A DNA stretch of 64,000 bases from Sclerodactyla briareus (GCA_026419785.1 JAODTK010000976.1:62001-126000), one strand, 5' to 3'. Positions 24,572 through 38,626 are shown, numbered from the stretch's first letter. Made by a program: numbers and translations. The notes: generated by a model not told the origin, from the letters alone.

Positions 24572-27039
24572 TCGGGTAGACCCCTTCATGAGAGGGGCAG
24601 GGTTGGTTCTAATTTCCTGCCCAAACTCATTTGTCGTTCTGTGGAGCGATGAAGGTGGGCCGGAGTTAGGGGCCAATTGAACCAAGGGTTGTAGGCAGCT
24701 CAGCCTTGTTTCTAGATGTTCTGGTTCAGGGTTATAGATATCCGTCCTTTGCAGACGCTATTCTCCTCTTTGGAGCAATCCATGAGCCGAAAAACAAAAC
24801 AAAATTTAGGGGGCCTACTTTCACTGTGCATGTTGCTCCGCCTGAGCAATGGGGTGGGAAGAAAATCCCACAACGGAATGGAAGCCGAAGGTAGCCACTA
24901 GTAACCCCCAGCAGGTCCAGAAATCGAAAAACAAAAACATATCCAAAAATTACTTTGTGTTTTCATACTTGGTCATTGACTGAGTGCTCCTAAGTACTTA
25001 TTGTGTTTTCGTCCCCAGTAGCCAGAAGGAGACTTACATACCAGCACAACATCGACTCCGGGATAGAATTTAACTGCAAGAAGGCTCAAGTAAATATTCA
25101 GGGTAATAATATGGGTCATGATGGGTGGTAGCAATGCTTGCTTGCATTTTTCCACTTTAGGCTGAACAAGAACAGGTCCTTCATCGTTAAGGCTGAAAAT
25201 GTTCGATAAAGTAGTACCCACTTCATATTAGCCGAACCATCCTGATGTGGAGGATAGCTTTTTCATTCTACGCTATCCTTTCTGAGCTGAACGATTTATC
25301 ATAAATGCTCACCTTCCATTGAGTCAAAATATAGAAATTGTGTTTTTTCAAGCACTATCGATTCAGAGAAGGAATTGTAGTGTGGTCATTTTGACAATTT
25401 ATGCTGAAAGGCCCCCCCCATCATCCTTGTCTCTGAAAGGAAAAAAAAATGAAAGGAATGCTTGCAGAATTGCTATGGTGTGAACCAGAATGTTAGGGCT
25501 GTTGGAGTCACAGTCAAATTCAGGCAGATCATAATCTTCTCCATCCATCCACTCACTTCATATGAAAACGATAACAAAGCCCCTATAATGGAGGAAAAAT
25601 TAGAGGGAAATGTTAATTCTGGCAAATGGTGGCATTAATAGCAATGAAATGATCTGCGGCATGCATGCACTTTATTGAATCCCAGTTGAGCATATGGGCA
25701 GGGAGACTATGCTCATTTGAGTTTCCCTTGATATTATACCTGGGCAGCTCTGCTAGATGCCACTGCTACATAATATATTATAGTCAGCAAGAGGACCTTA
25801 TGGTGATATATGTACGTCAATCCCTCCCATTCGCCCGTCACTCAAAAGTTGCAGGATAAGGGAGTGATTTCTATTACTAGCTGGTTCCCCTCTCTCCTTG
25901 GGTGTAATATTTCGCACCATTCCTTGCCCCTGACTACCTCCCCATTGTTAATTGCGTCAGAGAGGCCTGCCAACAAACACCCAAAACGTTTGCGCTCGCC
26001 ATTGTGTTACGGTGTCGGCCCCTCCGCTTGTTGCGCAACAGAAACAGTTTTGGGGCCAGGAAAAAATCTGACCAAAAAGCCCTGCCTGTCAATGACAGGG
26101 CCCCTACCTCTATGGGTGAGGCAGGGGTGCGGCACAATAGTACAATATCGCAAGTTTTGTGCTGGGTATAGTTCACTCAGTTTATACCTCCGCAGGATGA
26201 ATGGGAGTCCGTGCAATGTCCCCCGGGCTGAACAATTAGCGACCTATTTGATCCTTTCAACTCGGAGAACCAATCTGGAACAAAGTATTGTTTGTATGGG
26301 AAGTAGGAGTGTGACCACAAAAGGGACCTCAAATAATTGCCCAAAACTCTCTGATTATATTTGCTGAGGACAGGATTACCTGACCACCACAAGCTATCTC
26401 AATCTGTGCCTTTCCAGGAACTGCGAGGCTAGGGATGAGAGGCAACCACCACTGAATCAAACCATAATGAAATTGACAAGATTTTTTGTATGGTGGGGGT
26501 TGGTGGGAAAGGCGATTACCTGCTCGTTTTGGAAATTTTGAAATTTTCTTGAAATCCGGAAAAAGCCCGAAAAAAAAGGGGGAAGCTACATAGGTAGGTA
26601 ATGTTAACGCATAAAACACATGTTTCCATCAATTTTTTTTCATCACCTCTATGCAAGGATCACATCTGTGGGGATGGACGGAATATACCCCCCCCACCCC
26701 CTAATTCATTCGGATGTGCTCACTGACTTTAACATATTCACGAAGTAGTTTCTATTTCAAAGCCCATCTTCCCTCCCCCCCCCACTTTTTTTCTATGGAT
26801 GTGCTCCATTACTTCATGATAGGCAGGGGACACGAAGGGTTGAACAACCCATAGCCCTCTGGGGGCCACTGATGAAGGAGTAAGGGAACACCCCTAGTCC
26901 TAGAGGTAACCAGCATGTTCTTTGAAAAAAAAAGAACAATAGTGCATGTGATGTGTGAGCCATGGTCAGGCGAGAGAGAAAGTATGTGATTCTTTACACT
27001 TTACTCGAATTTCTCCTACCGTTCACTTGAGGATTTCAG
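24572..27039. other. No exon proven; contains a 185-codon open frame
   Basis: The longest open frame of the window lies here (25810-26367, plus) but has no domain I recognise, and the minus strand is partly open too. A local CpG-containing patch near 25985-26045 includes the palindrome GTTGCGCAAC and lies 1 kb upstream of the RBIS-like exon; a promoter is conceivable but unproven. A short minus-strand block near 26392-26440 before CAG|GTAATC looks exon-like but is too short to judge. Confidence 0.3.
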
Positions 27040-27220
27040 CAATGGGTAAATCCAAGGAAGTTCCAGAGGAGCCAAACTAACCAAGCAGGGCCCACCAGTG
27101 GCAAGAAGGACCGGCAGGGACTGCATTTCAGGCACGAATAATGTCTTCCAAGTGAAACACACTAAAGCAAATAGGACCAAGCACAAAACGAAGGCGGGTC
27201 ACTTCTCTACATTGAGCAAG
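27040..27220 (+). CDS. RBIS: RBIS (C8orf59)-like ribosome biogenesis factor, first coding exon, frames disrupted
   Basis: RBIS is a small basic nucleolar protein of about 100 residues in human that helps make the large ribosomal subunit. A pyrimidine-rich stretch ends in TTTCAG at 27039 and is followed by CA-ATG at 27042; the first codons read MGKSK, compared with MAKNK in human. A later block (about 27132-27200) reads NVFQVKHTKANRTKHKTKA, which matches the family pattern NVFxV...KxKNKAKPVTT. VTSL and LSK then appear across small frame slips. The exon ends AAG|GTGAGG, a strong donor at 27220/27221 in phase 0. The pieces lie in different frames, with slips near 27057, 27132 and 27200, so the exon cannot be translated as it stands. 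Sequencing indels or a decayed gene would both explain this; intact splice sites rule out a processed pseudogene. Identity is from memory of the family, with fair confidence. Confidence 0.62.
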
Positions 27221-28222
27221 GTGAGGGTATGACGGTCCTCTATGGTGCAGAGGGGTGAACTAAATGCTCCATGTAAGGTTGCAACCACAAGTTGAGGGGT
27301 CCAATCGATTCACTGCCAACTTATTACCTCTCCATTCTGGGGGATCAAAAGCCGAGAAGAGCAACGTTTGGTGATGATGAAAATCATCATGTATGAAGGT
27401 CCCCATAAAAAGTTGGTGGTTCAAGCCGCCTGGCCCTCTTGGTGGACATAACCTTGGTTCCACAGCTAATCCTCCCTGCCTGATTCAGCCTTGTATGCTG
27501 TGTATGCTACACACAGGTCATTTGACAGGCAAAGTGCCCAATTTCCTTTACCCTTCCCACCCCCATCCTGGCGTACATAATACATTCGAGTCAAAGATTT
27601 CAGGGCAGGAATGAATGTGGTGGGGGAAGGGGGTGGGGTGATCTGAGATTGTTTGGGTAAGTACTGTCAGGAAAACAATGTTGGGGGGACATTTTCCTTG
27701 GTTGTTGCATGGTGGTGGCAGGAGGTCTGAGGTGGGGATGGCCATCCGATGATTAAAATATATTCGGCCCACGATAGGCAAGATGTGGATACAGATAGGA
27801 TGAGATACACATGCATTATAGATATGTTGTATGGACTTCATTCAATGTACAAATTTCTGGAAAACACTGACATATGTCAGGAAAGAGATTTAGTGCGTAA
27901 GTTTCCCAGATTTTGAGTTCAAACCTCAAGATGGCCTTGTTGAACTTGCATGGAACATGAGTGGATATCTGAGCAAGCATATAAACATGGAGCCAGCCGA
28001 CCAGGAATTCAGAAGACCCTTGTCTGGACTTCATAGTACATCTCCAATTCGTAATTGTTTCTAATCAGTAACGTTTTGAACTACTTCCTCCATGTACCAT
28101 AGTTGATGTGAGTCATTGGGTATTGGATAATATTGCTATTCTACATTGATTGTTTCTCAATGGTGTCTGACTAATCTATATACTTCCAGTAATGTCAACT
28201 CCAGGTTTCAATCTGAATCGCT

Positions 28223-28373
28223 GTTTCTTCCATGCTGAAGTGACTACTAGGTCTCGTTAAGAGCAGGCTGTATTAAACTCCCAGCATCATGTAGTGGTTC
28301 TTTCTTTCATGCTGAAGTGACTACTAGGTCTTTGTAGAGCAGGCTGTACAATCCCCTAGCTTTATGTTAGTGG
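28223..28373 (+). repeat. Two-copy tandem duplication, period ~77 bp
   Basis: TTCATGCTGAAGTGACTACT and AGAGCAGGCTGTA recur once with about 77-base spacing, both followed by CC(C)AGC. Confidence 0.85.
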
Positions 28374-29234
28374 GGCAGAAAGGTTATGTTCCTCTGATTA
28401 TAAGTTCAGTTCGAGTTTTTTTAGCAATCACATCGATGCCAGTCTTGACACACACGCTGCACGAAATGTGGGCATATCAACCTTTCCAAAACTCCCTGAT
28501 GAAAACTATATCCTACCAGCACAGAACTTAAAACACCCTCTGTCCCCACACCCCCCATCCTCCTCACAAAACACTCACATCAACAATAATATAGAGGGTT
28601 ATGATTATGATATAAATTTAAAACAAAAGGGCGGCTTGTGACCAGTTGCAAAATTAGAGTAGTAACGATAGCCCTGTGGGTGATTGAATGAAATCGGGTC
28701 TTGCTATAACCCCAACCCAAGCAGTCATAAAGAATGTACAATTGTTGACGTGGAGTGCACCGGCGCTCATTGCCGAACGAGAACTGTAGACTCAGTCCCA
28801 CTCCATCTCCAAATTAATTGCGAGTCCGGCAGCTCGGAAGGGGCATTCGCGGCTGTGCCTGCACAAAAAACTTTTGGGTGCCCCTGTATTTTTGCTCATA
28901 TTTGCAAACATGCTAGAGACCTCATTAGTCACTGCCTAAAGCACGCAGTGGGCACTCGGATGGTGTGACTTTGTGTTTGGCTTCCCTTCAGGGACTAGAG
29001 CATCCTGCTGGTCCAGCTTGACGTCCAGGGTGGGCACAAATGTCAACACCATTCTAAAAATCATTCTGTACGAGTATGTATCTAAAACAAATTGTTTCAA
29101 ACTTGGAAGCTGCAATCACCTGTAGTTTAAACTTGATATGAGTGGCGGGGGTGTGGAAAATGGGCGAACAGGAATACAATATCCCCCCCTCCAACTCTTC
29201 CTGGCTTCATGTTCCACTTTTGGTCGGGTCTGTC

Positions 29235-29690
29235 ATGTGTTTTAACTGAACAATAAGGGTCTTTTTCAAACTAAACCTATCAAACCAACAAAATCATTGG
29301 CATGGGCCTCATGGAAAGAAATGGTGACGATGACATAGTATTAACTGAATTGAAAACCTGATCCTTATTAATTTCCTTGTCTCCCTGTTGTTCTGTATAA
29401 TGCTCTGAAATAATGCTCAAACCTGATATCTGTATTGACAAAAGGTTAAACAAATAAAAGAAACTATCCACCCAGATAAATGGTGAGCCAGACCCAACTG
29501 TTCTCCTAAACTAATGACGCATCAGTTATTTCACTCACTTTATAAAGGGTCGTAAAACGAACATTAATCCAACCCAACCAAATCATTGGCCTTGCTCATT
29601 GGAAGAAATGGTGGACGAGTAACATTGGAAACTGAACTGAACCTTTGACCCTATTTTTTCACCAGATCAGCGATGCATGATAAAACCCTA
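29235..29690 (+). repeat. Two-copy direct duplication, period ~290 bp
   Basis: AAGGGTC, AATCATTGGC, TCATTGGAAGAAATGGTG-like and TTAACTGAATTGAAAACCTG / AAACTGAACTGAACCTTTG blocks occur in the same order at 29255-29365 and 29545-29655. Confidence 0.65.
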
Positions 29691-30054
29691 ACCTGCATTA
29701 TTCACACACACTAGTGGCCAATAGTGTGTGGTTTAAAGGACAACTTCAGGATAATATAAAGAGGCTTAATATATTAGCTGAGAGAGACATGCCTCAGGGC
29801 CAAATCCGAATTCATACGACTTTCGTTACAGAGTTTACGTCCTTATGAAGTCCTTTGGCAATGTTGTATTGTGCAAAATCATGCATAACAAATGATGTCA
29901 ATATTTGCCACAACCCCTTGCAACACAATCTTTGTTTCCTATTAAAACTTCCTACATAATTTTCACTTCGAAAAACAGTCGTCTATGGAGAGTTGTTGTA
30001 TTGGTTTTTGGTAGTGTTCGAGGTGATTACTGTGAGAGAAAGACAACAGCATTC

Positions 30055-30250
30055 TGCTTTTTAAAATGTTGAATTTTAATAACAAAATGAAACACTGCCA
30101 ATACCTGACATAACTTCTGGCTGTCCAAGGCGAGGTCATGTCGTTATTATTGACACTATTGGGAATCTCCCCAATTGCTCTGCAAAATGAACCACTTTTA
30201 AGGCTAAATAACTCCACATGGGAACATCGTATTGAAATGGGGTTTGGACC
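30055..30250 (-). repeat. Dispersed repeat, inverted copy of 22540-22735
   Basis: This is the reverse-complement counterpart described at 22.5 kb. It ends with TGGGGTTTGGACC at 30238-30250. Confidence 0.65.
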
Positions 30251-30499
30251 CTAATAGTACAAGTTTTTCCATTCTCCTGATATACCCTCTGTTGTTTTCC
30301 AGACGCGGCAGGTTCGGGTCCTTTGATGGTGGGTTGGTGTCTGATTGCCTTTGCAAGCGGGAGTGGCTAGCCTAACAATAGGGTAGCCATTGCAGCAGGC
30401 CGTAGCGAGCGGGGGGGTGGTGGGAGGTTGCACACCCCCCCAAGGTATGGGTGTGGGGGTGCCTGTTCTGCACTTTTCGCTGTCCTGGGTTCGGGACCA

Positions 30500-30639
30500 A
30501 AGTAGAAAGAGGAAAGTGAAAAGAGAGGTAGAGAGGAGAGGAGGGAGACGGGAGAGGGTAGATAGTGAAAGGAAGAGAAAGTGGGAGAGGGGAGAGAGGG
30601 TGGGAAAAAAAAAAAAAAAGTAAGGAGTGAAGGGGAAGG
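30500..30639. repeat. Polypurine (GA-rich) tract
   Basis: About 140 bases are nearly all A and G on the plus strand, including an A run near 30605-30619. Such mirror-like purine tracts can form triplex DNA; no further function is claimed. Confidence 0.85.
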
Positions 30640-32174
30640 CTGTGGCTAGTTAATGGAAATGAGAATCGAAGAAAAAAAAGAACGGGAGCCAGACTTTATA
30701 TCGGCTATTTCGACTTTTGGCTCTTCATCTAGTCGCAAGAGAATGGCACAAAAACCAACCGGCAACATCTACGTGACGGGCCCTTCGCCGTCGGTGTAAT
30801 TGACGCGTGACCGAGTCTGTCGCAAATTCCTAAAAGGGTGAATAATGCGTTTCGTCTTGACATCTTCTTTTCCATGAGACTGCCAGTTCTTTGAAGTTTT
30901 TTGTTTCTGGTCCTATATTCCAGAGATTAAAAAAATTCAAGCCAGCCATTTTGCTAAAATCAATTAATAAAGAATTTCCCAGATGAACCAATGGAACAGT
31001 CGGTTTTTTTAGTATTTCGGGAATCATGCGAGCGGCAGAGCTAGAGTGCAAGGCGCGAAAGATAGAGGGCACCCCCCAGAGGTTTTTTTAATAAAAACTT
31101 CAGGCAGGAAACTAACAAACTTTGAGCACAGAATAAGTAAAAACCTGGTTAGAGATACCCTAGAATGCATTTATGGAAAGAAGAAGTACTAAATGACCGA
31201 AACTGCCGATCAATGCACTATTGAAGTGCCAAATTTTGGCGAGCTTCGCGCACAGTGGGAGTTGATGGTCTGATTCATATACTCACGGCTTGCAGTAAAA
31301 TGTGGGCATTGTTCAGGAATCGGGCACAAATTTTTGGCGTTCCAACTTGAAGGGTTCGCGTACATGGTGGGAGGGGGCGAGTAATTACTGAATGCCAAAT
31401 TTCACTGAAAAATGGCACCAATTGCATATGAGGACGTTTCATATTCAAAATTTTCCAAAGGGGAGGGGGGACACCCCATCCCCTTTGACCCCTCCCCCAT
31501 ATCCCAGTCACCATTGCCAGATCCGTCAGCAAAACATATATCTCTACACCCCCATCATCAACCTTCGCTAAGCCCCTGCAATTCAGCTGCGTCGAAGGCA
31601 GTTATCCTAATCAAAGGCGGAAAGAGGTGGCATGCAATATGATGATTGATGATAACATTCAATGTTGCATCAAAACACATACGGTATAATCTGAAAAATA
31701 TTCAATCTCATCCCCCCTTTCTAACTGGACAGGGGGAGTTATAACTAGGAGCATCAGCCCAAGCTGAGTGCTCCAGCTGTCTCCTAGTGCAAATTATCAG
31801 CCAAAGGCCAAAAAATGTGAATTAAGAAAATATCTTGTACTAGTAAGTAGTCTTAATGACACCTCATTGAGGCTATATGTTCCATTTTTGCTCATTAATA
31901 TATTTAGTATGTATATATTTATTATATTTTATTTAGATATTCGAAGAAAACATTGAAAAGAGCACATGCCAGAGAATTGGGGGAATACAGGTATAAAGCG
32001 AAATGTAACCATTTACCCATAAATCTCATTCAAGCGCCCATTTTCTCTTTGTGATACAGTAAAATGTGTGTTTTTCATTCCTTGCCAAAGTACGGAGGAA
32101 CTTGCTGTCATGGGGGGGGGGGAAACCAGGGGGTTGTGGTGTTTTGGTTGTTGGTGGTTGTTTTTTTGATGACT

Positions 32175-32570
32175 AGCATTGGTTTAAAACGATTAACTAA
32201 ACCCCACTTGGAGGATTCAAGTTCACGCTTGGTATATGAGTTCCCCATAATGAGTACATGATCCCTATTGTTTTGGGGTCAGGCAAAAGGTCTCTGAGGT
32301 CAAAGAGAGTCAAAGTCTGACAATCATGAAATCCTCGTTAGCACGAAAGTCCAGAATGCTGGTCCGATCAGGTTGGATTGGTAAGCAGCTTCCTTATGGA
32401 GATTGTTTTAGGTGCAGAACGGGGGTTAGAGTGGCAAAAATTGGGATTGTGAGAAAATGATAATTTGTCCAATTTTAGCTTGTTAACAAGACCTCGTCTG
32501 AATAGATGTAGTTCATACTTGGTAGTGAGTTCACAATAAGTACTACATGATCCCTTTTGTAAATCTGTGT
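32175..32570 (+). repeat. One and a half satellite monomers of the 16.9-kb family
   Basis: It contains ACGATTAACTAAACCCCACT, TTCCCCATAATGAGTACATG, TTGTTTTGGGGTCAGG, GTCCAGAATGCTGGTCCGAT and a second start at about 32482 (TTGTTAACAAGACC). It is the same family as 16905-18250. Confidence 0.7.
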
Positions 32571-35313
32571 GAGTATGTGAACTTGACAATGTTAGGTGAT
32601 AAGTCAGGATCAGTAAAGGAATTACTAAGCCTTTGGCTTTTTTGGTTCTGAGAAGTGTTCCCAATAAAACGAAAATGCAACCAGGCGATAGTGATTCGCT
32701 GGCCATTTCTGCCAATAAAAAATGGAAGTGTTCCCATTTAGCAAGATCCATAACCCCTATCAATATGGGGGACTTGTGTATACTGTTGGCAATGTTGTAA
32801 ATCCACTTAGTCAATGAATTCAAATTGTAGTCCCAAAAGCAGGGCATTTGCTGTCATGGTTGACTGCTGACTGACATGGCATCGAAAAAAGATGTTTCAC
32901 CCATGAAATCCGAGCCACCAGCGAACAAAAGGTGGGACCCCCTGTGTGGTTTCTTCACCATTATGGTGACATCCCACTGGAATATCATGCTGGGCAAATA
33001 TGAAGTCACATATTTACTTGAACAAATATTATCCAGCGTAAAGTATACCCCCAAAGCAGGGGAAACGTATGACCAGTAGCTCAGCTGTTAATTGCCCATC
33101 GGCCCTTTTCGTGTTGCAGCTTAATTTCTTTGCAATCGCTGTTGTTTATATTTCTCTGGTTATTCCGGTTATGTGACATATATTTTTCTCAAGATAGTTG
33201 TAGCATGGAATGAATCTTGGTGGGGGGGGGATGCAGTTATGGCCCAAGGAAAGTGCGCATGCATTTATAGCCTCACCCTATTGGCAAATTAAATGCAATT
33301 TGGGGGCCCTTAATGGACACATGTTGTTGCAATATTTGAGAAACAACAGCTGTAAGACGTCTACTGAACAGTGAAACAAAGTGGATTTTGTGTTTAAAAT
33401 TGATTAGTCGCTTGGGGCATGGGGGGTTCTGACCATCCCCCAGTTCTTGGGTTGCAGGTGCCCATATTATGCTCATCCGACGAGGCAGCTGTCAGGTACT
33501 GGTTTGCCCCAATTATGGTGCGCACTTTAAATGACTGGTCGATGGGTGTTTATTGAGTCATCATATTTGTTCAGACATTCCAAACTAGACTTGTACTTGC
33601 CATGCACTCTGAGGACCTACAGTGACTTAAAAATTATCCATTTTTGGTCAAGCACGATATGAAGTCCACAATGCACCCATTTTATTGATATCTAACTGAA
33701 AAATTGTATTAATTATGTAAATTTGACCTCTGAAAATGACTTTTATCAGGACCAACTTTCGTTTTTTTTAAAATCGGACAAAATTTGAGAGAAGTCACAA
33801 AAATTATCCTAACCCTATCCTAACCTATCAAGATTTCTTATGGTAGACAATTGTGCCCAAGTTTTGGCGTCAACAGATATTTGAAGCACTGGAAGGTTAT
33901 ACTCTAAACCAAACATTCCATGTGGAGAAGGCTTGCCTACACCCAAAAACCATAATATCCCCCGACCCAATGATTCAGTCTGCACAAAAATAAAGACATA
34001 GGTGATTAGACAAAAATAATACTAATGATGAAAATTGTGTATTTTATAATGTGCCCAATATCTACAGATGAAATCAAATGCCACGACAATAGGAAGTCAA
34101 ATAAATGTAGGAGATTCAGCACATTAGAAACAAAAAATCTTTGCGTGTGTCCGTCCAGGTGTGGTGGGACTTGTAGCCACCTTGTGGTCCTTCCAAGATG
34201 GCCGATGTGGTTTTTGAGCTATTGACCTCTTGATCAAGAGGGGATCTACCATGGGGTGACTAATAGATTTGGGTTAAAACTGTGCTGTAAGCTTATCAAA
34301 TACGGTTCATGGTCAGTGATGTTAAACAGAAAATGCTGTGAAAGTGTGCCAAATCACCAGGCTTTCAGAACCACAATTATGCCATCATGTTGACAAGCCC
34401 ACGTGGTTCTCAGGAGGCTTGACCGAGTGACCCCAGTGCTGGAATTTCCATCCTCATTTTGGGGTTTGGAAGAAAATTATGATTGTTGCAGGCATGTGGG
34501 GTGGATTGATGTCACAAAGCATGGCGTATTTTAGTCATAACCAAAAGAAATTCCCCCCCCAACTACAAATGATCGTTTACATGTGCGGTCTAAGCTCCCG
34601 CGTCCCTTTCTGCAAATTTGGTCCATATAGATCGCATATTAATGCATTAGAAAGATACATGCCAGCCACAAAACCCAGTACCCCTCATCAATTTCAATCA
34701 AGCACCCCATACCAGGTCTAACCCAGTGCCGGCCCCAGTATTATGTGTGGCTTCAAAACTGGCATATGATCGGTGCTGTATAGTCAAGTCCGGCAATCCG
34801 AGTCAGAAGTCCAGACTCGACTACAGCACTGGCATTTGTCAACTGATCATGGGAAAGCTGTTGGTGCAATCAGTCCAGCGTACAACAACCAGCAATTAAC
34901 ACATAATAATGTTTCATCTTAAATAAAAAATCACTGACCCTCTCCCCTTCCATGCCCACACGTACACAACCACACCCCTTGTTATCAGTGGTCCTACTTG
35001 GCTAATGGTAGGTGACCACTCCTAAATTAATCCAGGTTATCATTAAAATTGCACAAGTTGTGACCCTGTTTCCACTGGTTGTTTATCTTGGGGGTATCAT
35101 GCAATATGTGGGCACCAGAAGCCCATTAGCCAATCTTCAAGAAGAACCCAGGAATGTAGTATACCAGTATACTCGTTAATATTACTGTTCAGTGGACGTT
35201 TGACTGCTGTTTTGCATTAATATACATAAGAAGGCCACCTTTGCATCCACAGGTCTTAAATCATATTTTCAAATAGGAAGGGGTGAGAGCAGCCTCCCTC
35301 TTAGATCACAACC

Positions 35314-35331
35314 TCCCCCCCCCCCCCCCCC
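35314..35331. repeat. C homopolymer run
   Basis: An essentially uninterrupted C tract, one of many G/C homopolymers in the window. Confidence 0.9.
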
Positions 35332-36639
35332 ACTTCCCCCATCCAGTGTGCTATTATATATATATGTCTTTAACAGAAATGAAGGTGGCAACTTCCTGTG
35401 GTGTGATGGGAAAATTCAGTCCTGAATTACATTGAATCAAAACTGGTATGGTCCAGAGTTCTTGCAAAAAATTCATTGTATGACATAATGGCTAGGTCGG
35501 TAGCTTTGTAGCATGATATGGTTCCAGTGGGTAAGAATATGGCCATAAAATAAAGTAATTAAACAGTTTGGTGCTTTGGTAATTCCATTGGTATGTACAC
35601 AGGAATACAGGATCACCTTTACAATAATAACCTAGTTTTGAAGGGTCTGCTTTATTCACCCTGTGTCACCTGTTATTATGATCACCAAACTTGTGGTGAT
35701 ATCGTGCCACAACAACTGTGATTGTAAACATCTTCGTAGCTACAGAAGCGAAATTACATGAGGTCCAAACAGGTATAAAATTGTACCAGGTTTTATTTTA
35801 ATGCCTACCCAGCTAGGTTTTCAAACCTTATGATTAGTAACCTGTAAACCTGACCTTTCATGATTTCTGATTTCTTCATGTGAATTCCTGTATGTAAAAG
35901 AGAGCATGATATCATCTATTAATGCATGCGAATTAGCCAGGTATTTAATTCTCAAATTTATGCTGGAAAAACATTTTGATGAAGGACATGCATCTTCTGC
36001 ATCCAATTGAGCTTCAATTGTAAGGCATGACAGATTCAACAAGACCTCGCTGGCGGGTAAACCGCCAACGTGTATATCTCCACTTTCGATCAATCAAGGT
36101 GACATTGTTCGCCTTGTTTTTTTATCAGAAGGGGATTCGTGACCCAGGAAGGTGGGAGATTGGTTCCCAATGCACACACCAATGCTCTGAAATATACAAT
36201 CTGCAGTAAACATCAGTTCTGTCCGAATTAAAAATGGCGCCAGGTTGGGTCGTAAAACAATCGCATGAATCGAAACGTGCAAATTCCAGTGGCTGAAGGA
36301 TTGCATATTTCGTAACAAGGTGAAGAGGCACAAATTACAACTTTTGACACGCAACCAGCTGAAAATTATCAAGAATGTGGATTATTGGGGGAAAACTGAT
36401 TTTTGGTCAAATTTTTGACTTTTCAAATATATGTTCTTTTTTTCAACATATTTAGGGATTGGAAAAATTTAATGGTTCCAATTTTCATAACGAGGTTTTG
36501 AGACAAGGAGTTTTAATTCCCAGCATTTATGCTGGACGAATTCCTGAAATTTTCTATGAACATGTTTTTGTCTCAACCTGAACCAAAGTCAGGAAGAGGA
36601 CTATTGATCCTGAGAATAGTCGATAGATGTGGAGTATCA

Positions 36640-36888
36640 TGTCTAATTTGCATAATTCAGGCAATTTTATTCACATTCCACAAAACTTATACTCCTTTGG
36701 TAGACATGGTCAATAATCAGTCCTTCTGAATTTGAAATTGTTCACTGATAGTAACTTTCCTGTTAAATGCTAATGCCAAAATCTGGAAGCAGCACATGGA
36801 ATGTCTTATAATTGTTTGCATTAGGGACTGATGAGAACCTGACCGTCTTCTCGACAACCAGGGAGACATAGGTGATCGCCTTGTGTTT
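36640..36888 (+). mobile_element. HINE-like family, 3' fragment (copy C)
   Basis: CTAATTTGCATAATTCAGGC, CACAAAACTTATACTCC, GTCAATAATCAGTCCT and GTGATCGCCTTGT match the 3' 220 bases of copies A and B2. The 5' part is absent or has decayed beyond recognition. Confidence 0.6.
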
Positions 36889-37460
36889 TCCTTTTCGGGA
36901 GGGGGGACTGCTGTTTTCAGATGTATTTTGACAACTTTGCGAGATGATTGGAGGGAGATATTACTGGGTAGTTTAACATTTCCAGGGGTGCCCACGTGAC
37001 ACTATAACTATGGGGATTGCCCTCTTGTTTCATTTCATTATTCATGTAACTCCAGTGAACTTTTCTCTTTTCACCTCCTGCCCTCAAAATGATTCCCCTT
37101 TCTTTGTTTGCTCCTTCCCAAAAATCCCCCAAACCCTCCTGGCCACTTTTCTTCTCCAAATTTACTGACTCTCAATGCAATATGGTTCATTAAGCAGAGT
37201 GTGGAACAATGCCTTATTCTGCACAGAGATATTGAAGAGAATTCAGTCTATAATTTGTAGTAGATAATTCCTATTTTTTTGAGATAGACATCTGCAGTTC
37301 CTCCAGTTTAAGCAGGGTTGACAGGGTGATTAATTTGTCATTGTTATCAGCCAATCACCCCCACTGTGGTGCCAAAATCAGTAGCATGGTGCTCCACTAG
37401 GTCACTATCATCAGGTCATAAATTACTATTGAATAGGCACTGGTTCAGCAGTCCAATACT

Positions 37461-38127
37461 CTGTGTTCACATGTGATGATGCATGCGCCATCACACCACA
37501 ATCCACGTTGCGGTCAACCCGTATTCTGTTCACATGTGCACCCATCGTCATGCATTTGGATTTAAAACATAGGCTAGTATGTATCGCTACCAAATACAGC
37601 CAAAATTATGTGCCAATGTTTAAAAATAACTGAAATCACAAACATCAAACTGGTGAGACTAATCGAATATGAACACAGCGATCCAAGCGCCAACTAGTTT
37701 CGCGGTGTACCAGCTAGTGCACCACCTACTACCAGTGATTCTGAGACACCGATACAGCGGGTTTTAAAAGACGGTGCACCAAGATTTTAGGTATATAGCG
37801 TTCACCCCGCAGGGAGAACTTCTCAGTGGTTAGTTAGTCTCTGGCGATTTTTAATTGGGACCCCTATGTCAATACCCTTATTGTAGTGTCACAAATCAAC
37901 AGGATTATCTCTCTAGTATCGATGCGCTGGATTGCACATTGGTTTACACCTTGTGAAGCAATGATCTTGATCACACGTTGCGTTCACATGGCAATTTGAT
38001 GACGGGTTGATGACACGAGGTGGATCTTGATGATTGTACACCAGCTGTGATCTTACACAGGAGCGGCATTTTGATGGCACGTCTGTTCACATGGACATTT
38101 TGATGACAGGTTGACCCACCGGGACAA

Positions 38128-38186
<59 letters not shown>

Positions 38187-38227
38187 GCGTGATCAGATGA
38201 CGCGTACGTTATCACATTTGATCACAG
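37461..38227. mobile_element. Miniature DNA transposon with 32-bp terminal inverted repeats
   Basis: The left end (37461-37492) begins CTGTGTTCACATGTGATGAT; the right end (38196-38227), reverse-complemented, begins CTGTGATCAAATGTGATAAC. They match at 25 of 32 positions, and most differences are transitions. The repeats may extend outward to CAG at 37446 and CTG at 38243. Inside, GTTCACATGG ... TTTTGATGACAGGTTGA-type words repeat. No transposase is present and no target duplication was found. Confidence 0.6.
38128..38184. repeat. 57-base poly-G run
   Basis: Fifty-seven consecutive G lie just inside the right end of the miniature element. The true length may differ because homopolymers are error-prone. 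Confidence 0.9.
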
Positions 38228-38626
38228 GGGTGGGATAGTCCTGTTTGTAGGTACACATGATTGACCTCAGGAAAAGGGCAGCCCTGTGCAGGTGGAGAGG
38301 GGGTGGGGGGGTGTCAGAAGAAAACCTAAAATCAGTCAGTCACCTTGGTAGGGAACAGTTATAAACTCAAGACCAATTACATGACAAGTGCGACCTGGAT
38401 TCTGGCATTGGCTAGTAGGGTAAAAGCTTCCAAATCTTTGGTAGGAGGGTAACTTATTTTGAGTGCTAGGTGGAATAGTGATTTTGTTGCCTGTGTTTAT
38501 GTACAATCAATCAGCAAGTTTTTCAACTGATAAAAAGTCTACCTCCCAAACTTGCGAGTGTCCTGCATGTAGCTACATCAAGTCCTCATGTCACAGATGA
38601 TGCGCAATATCTGTTCTGGCTAGTGG

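Noticed and set aside
25810-26367. Longest open frame (185 codons) as a gene
   Set aside because: No recognisable domain, no clear splice context, and the opposite strand is also partly open.
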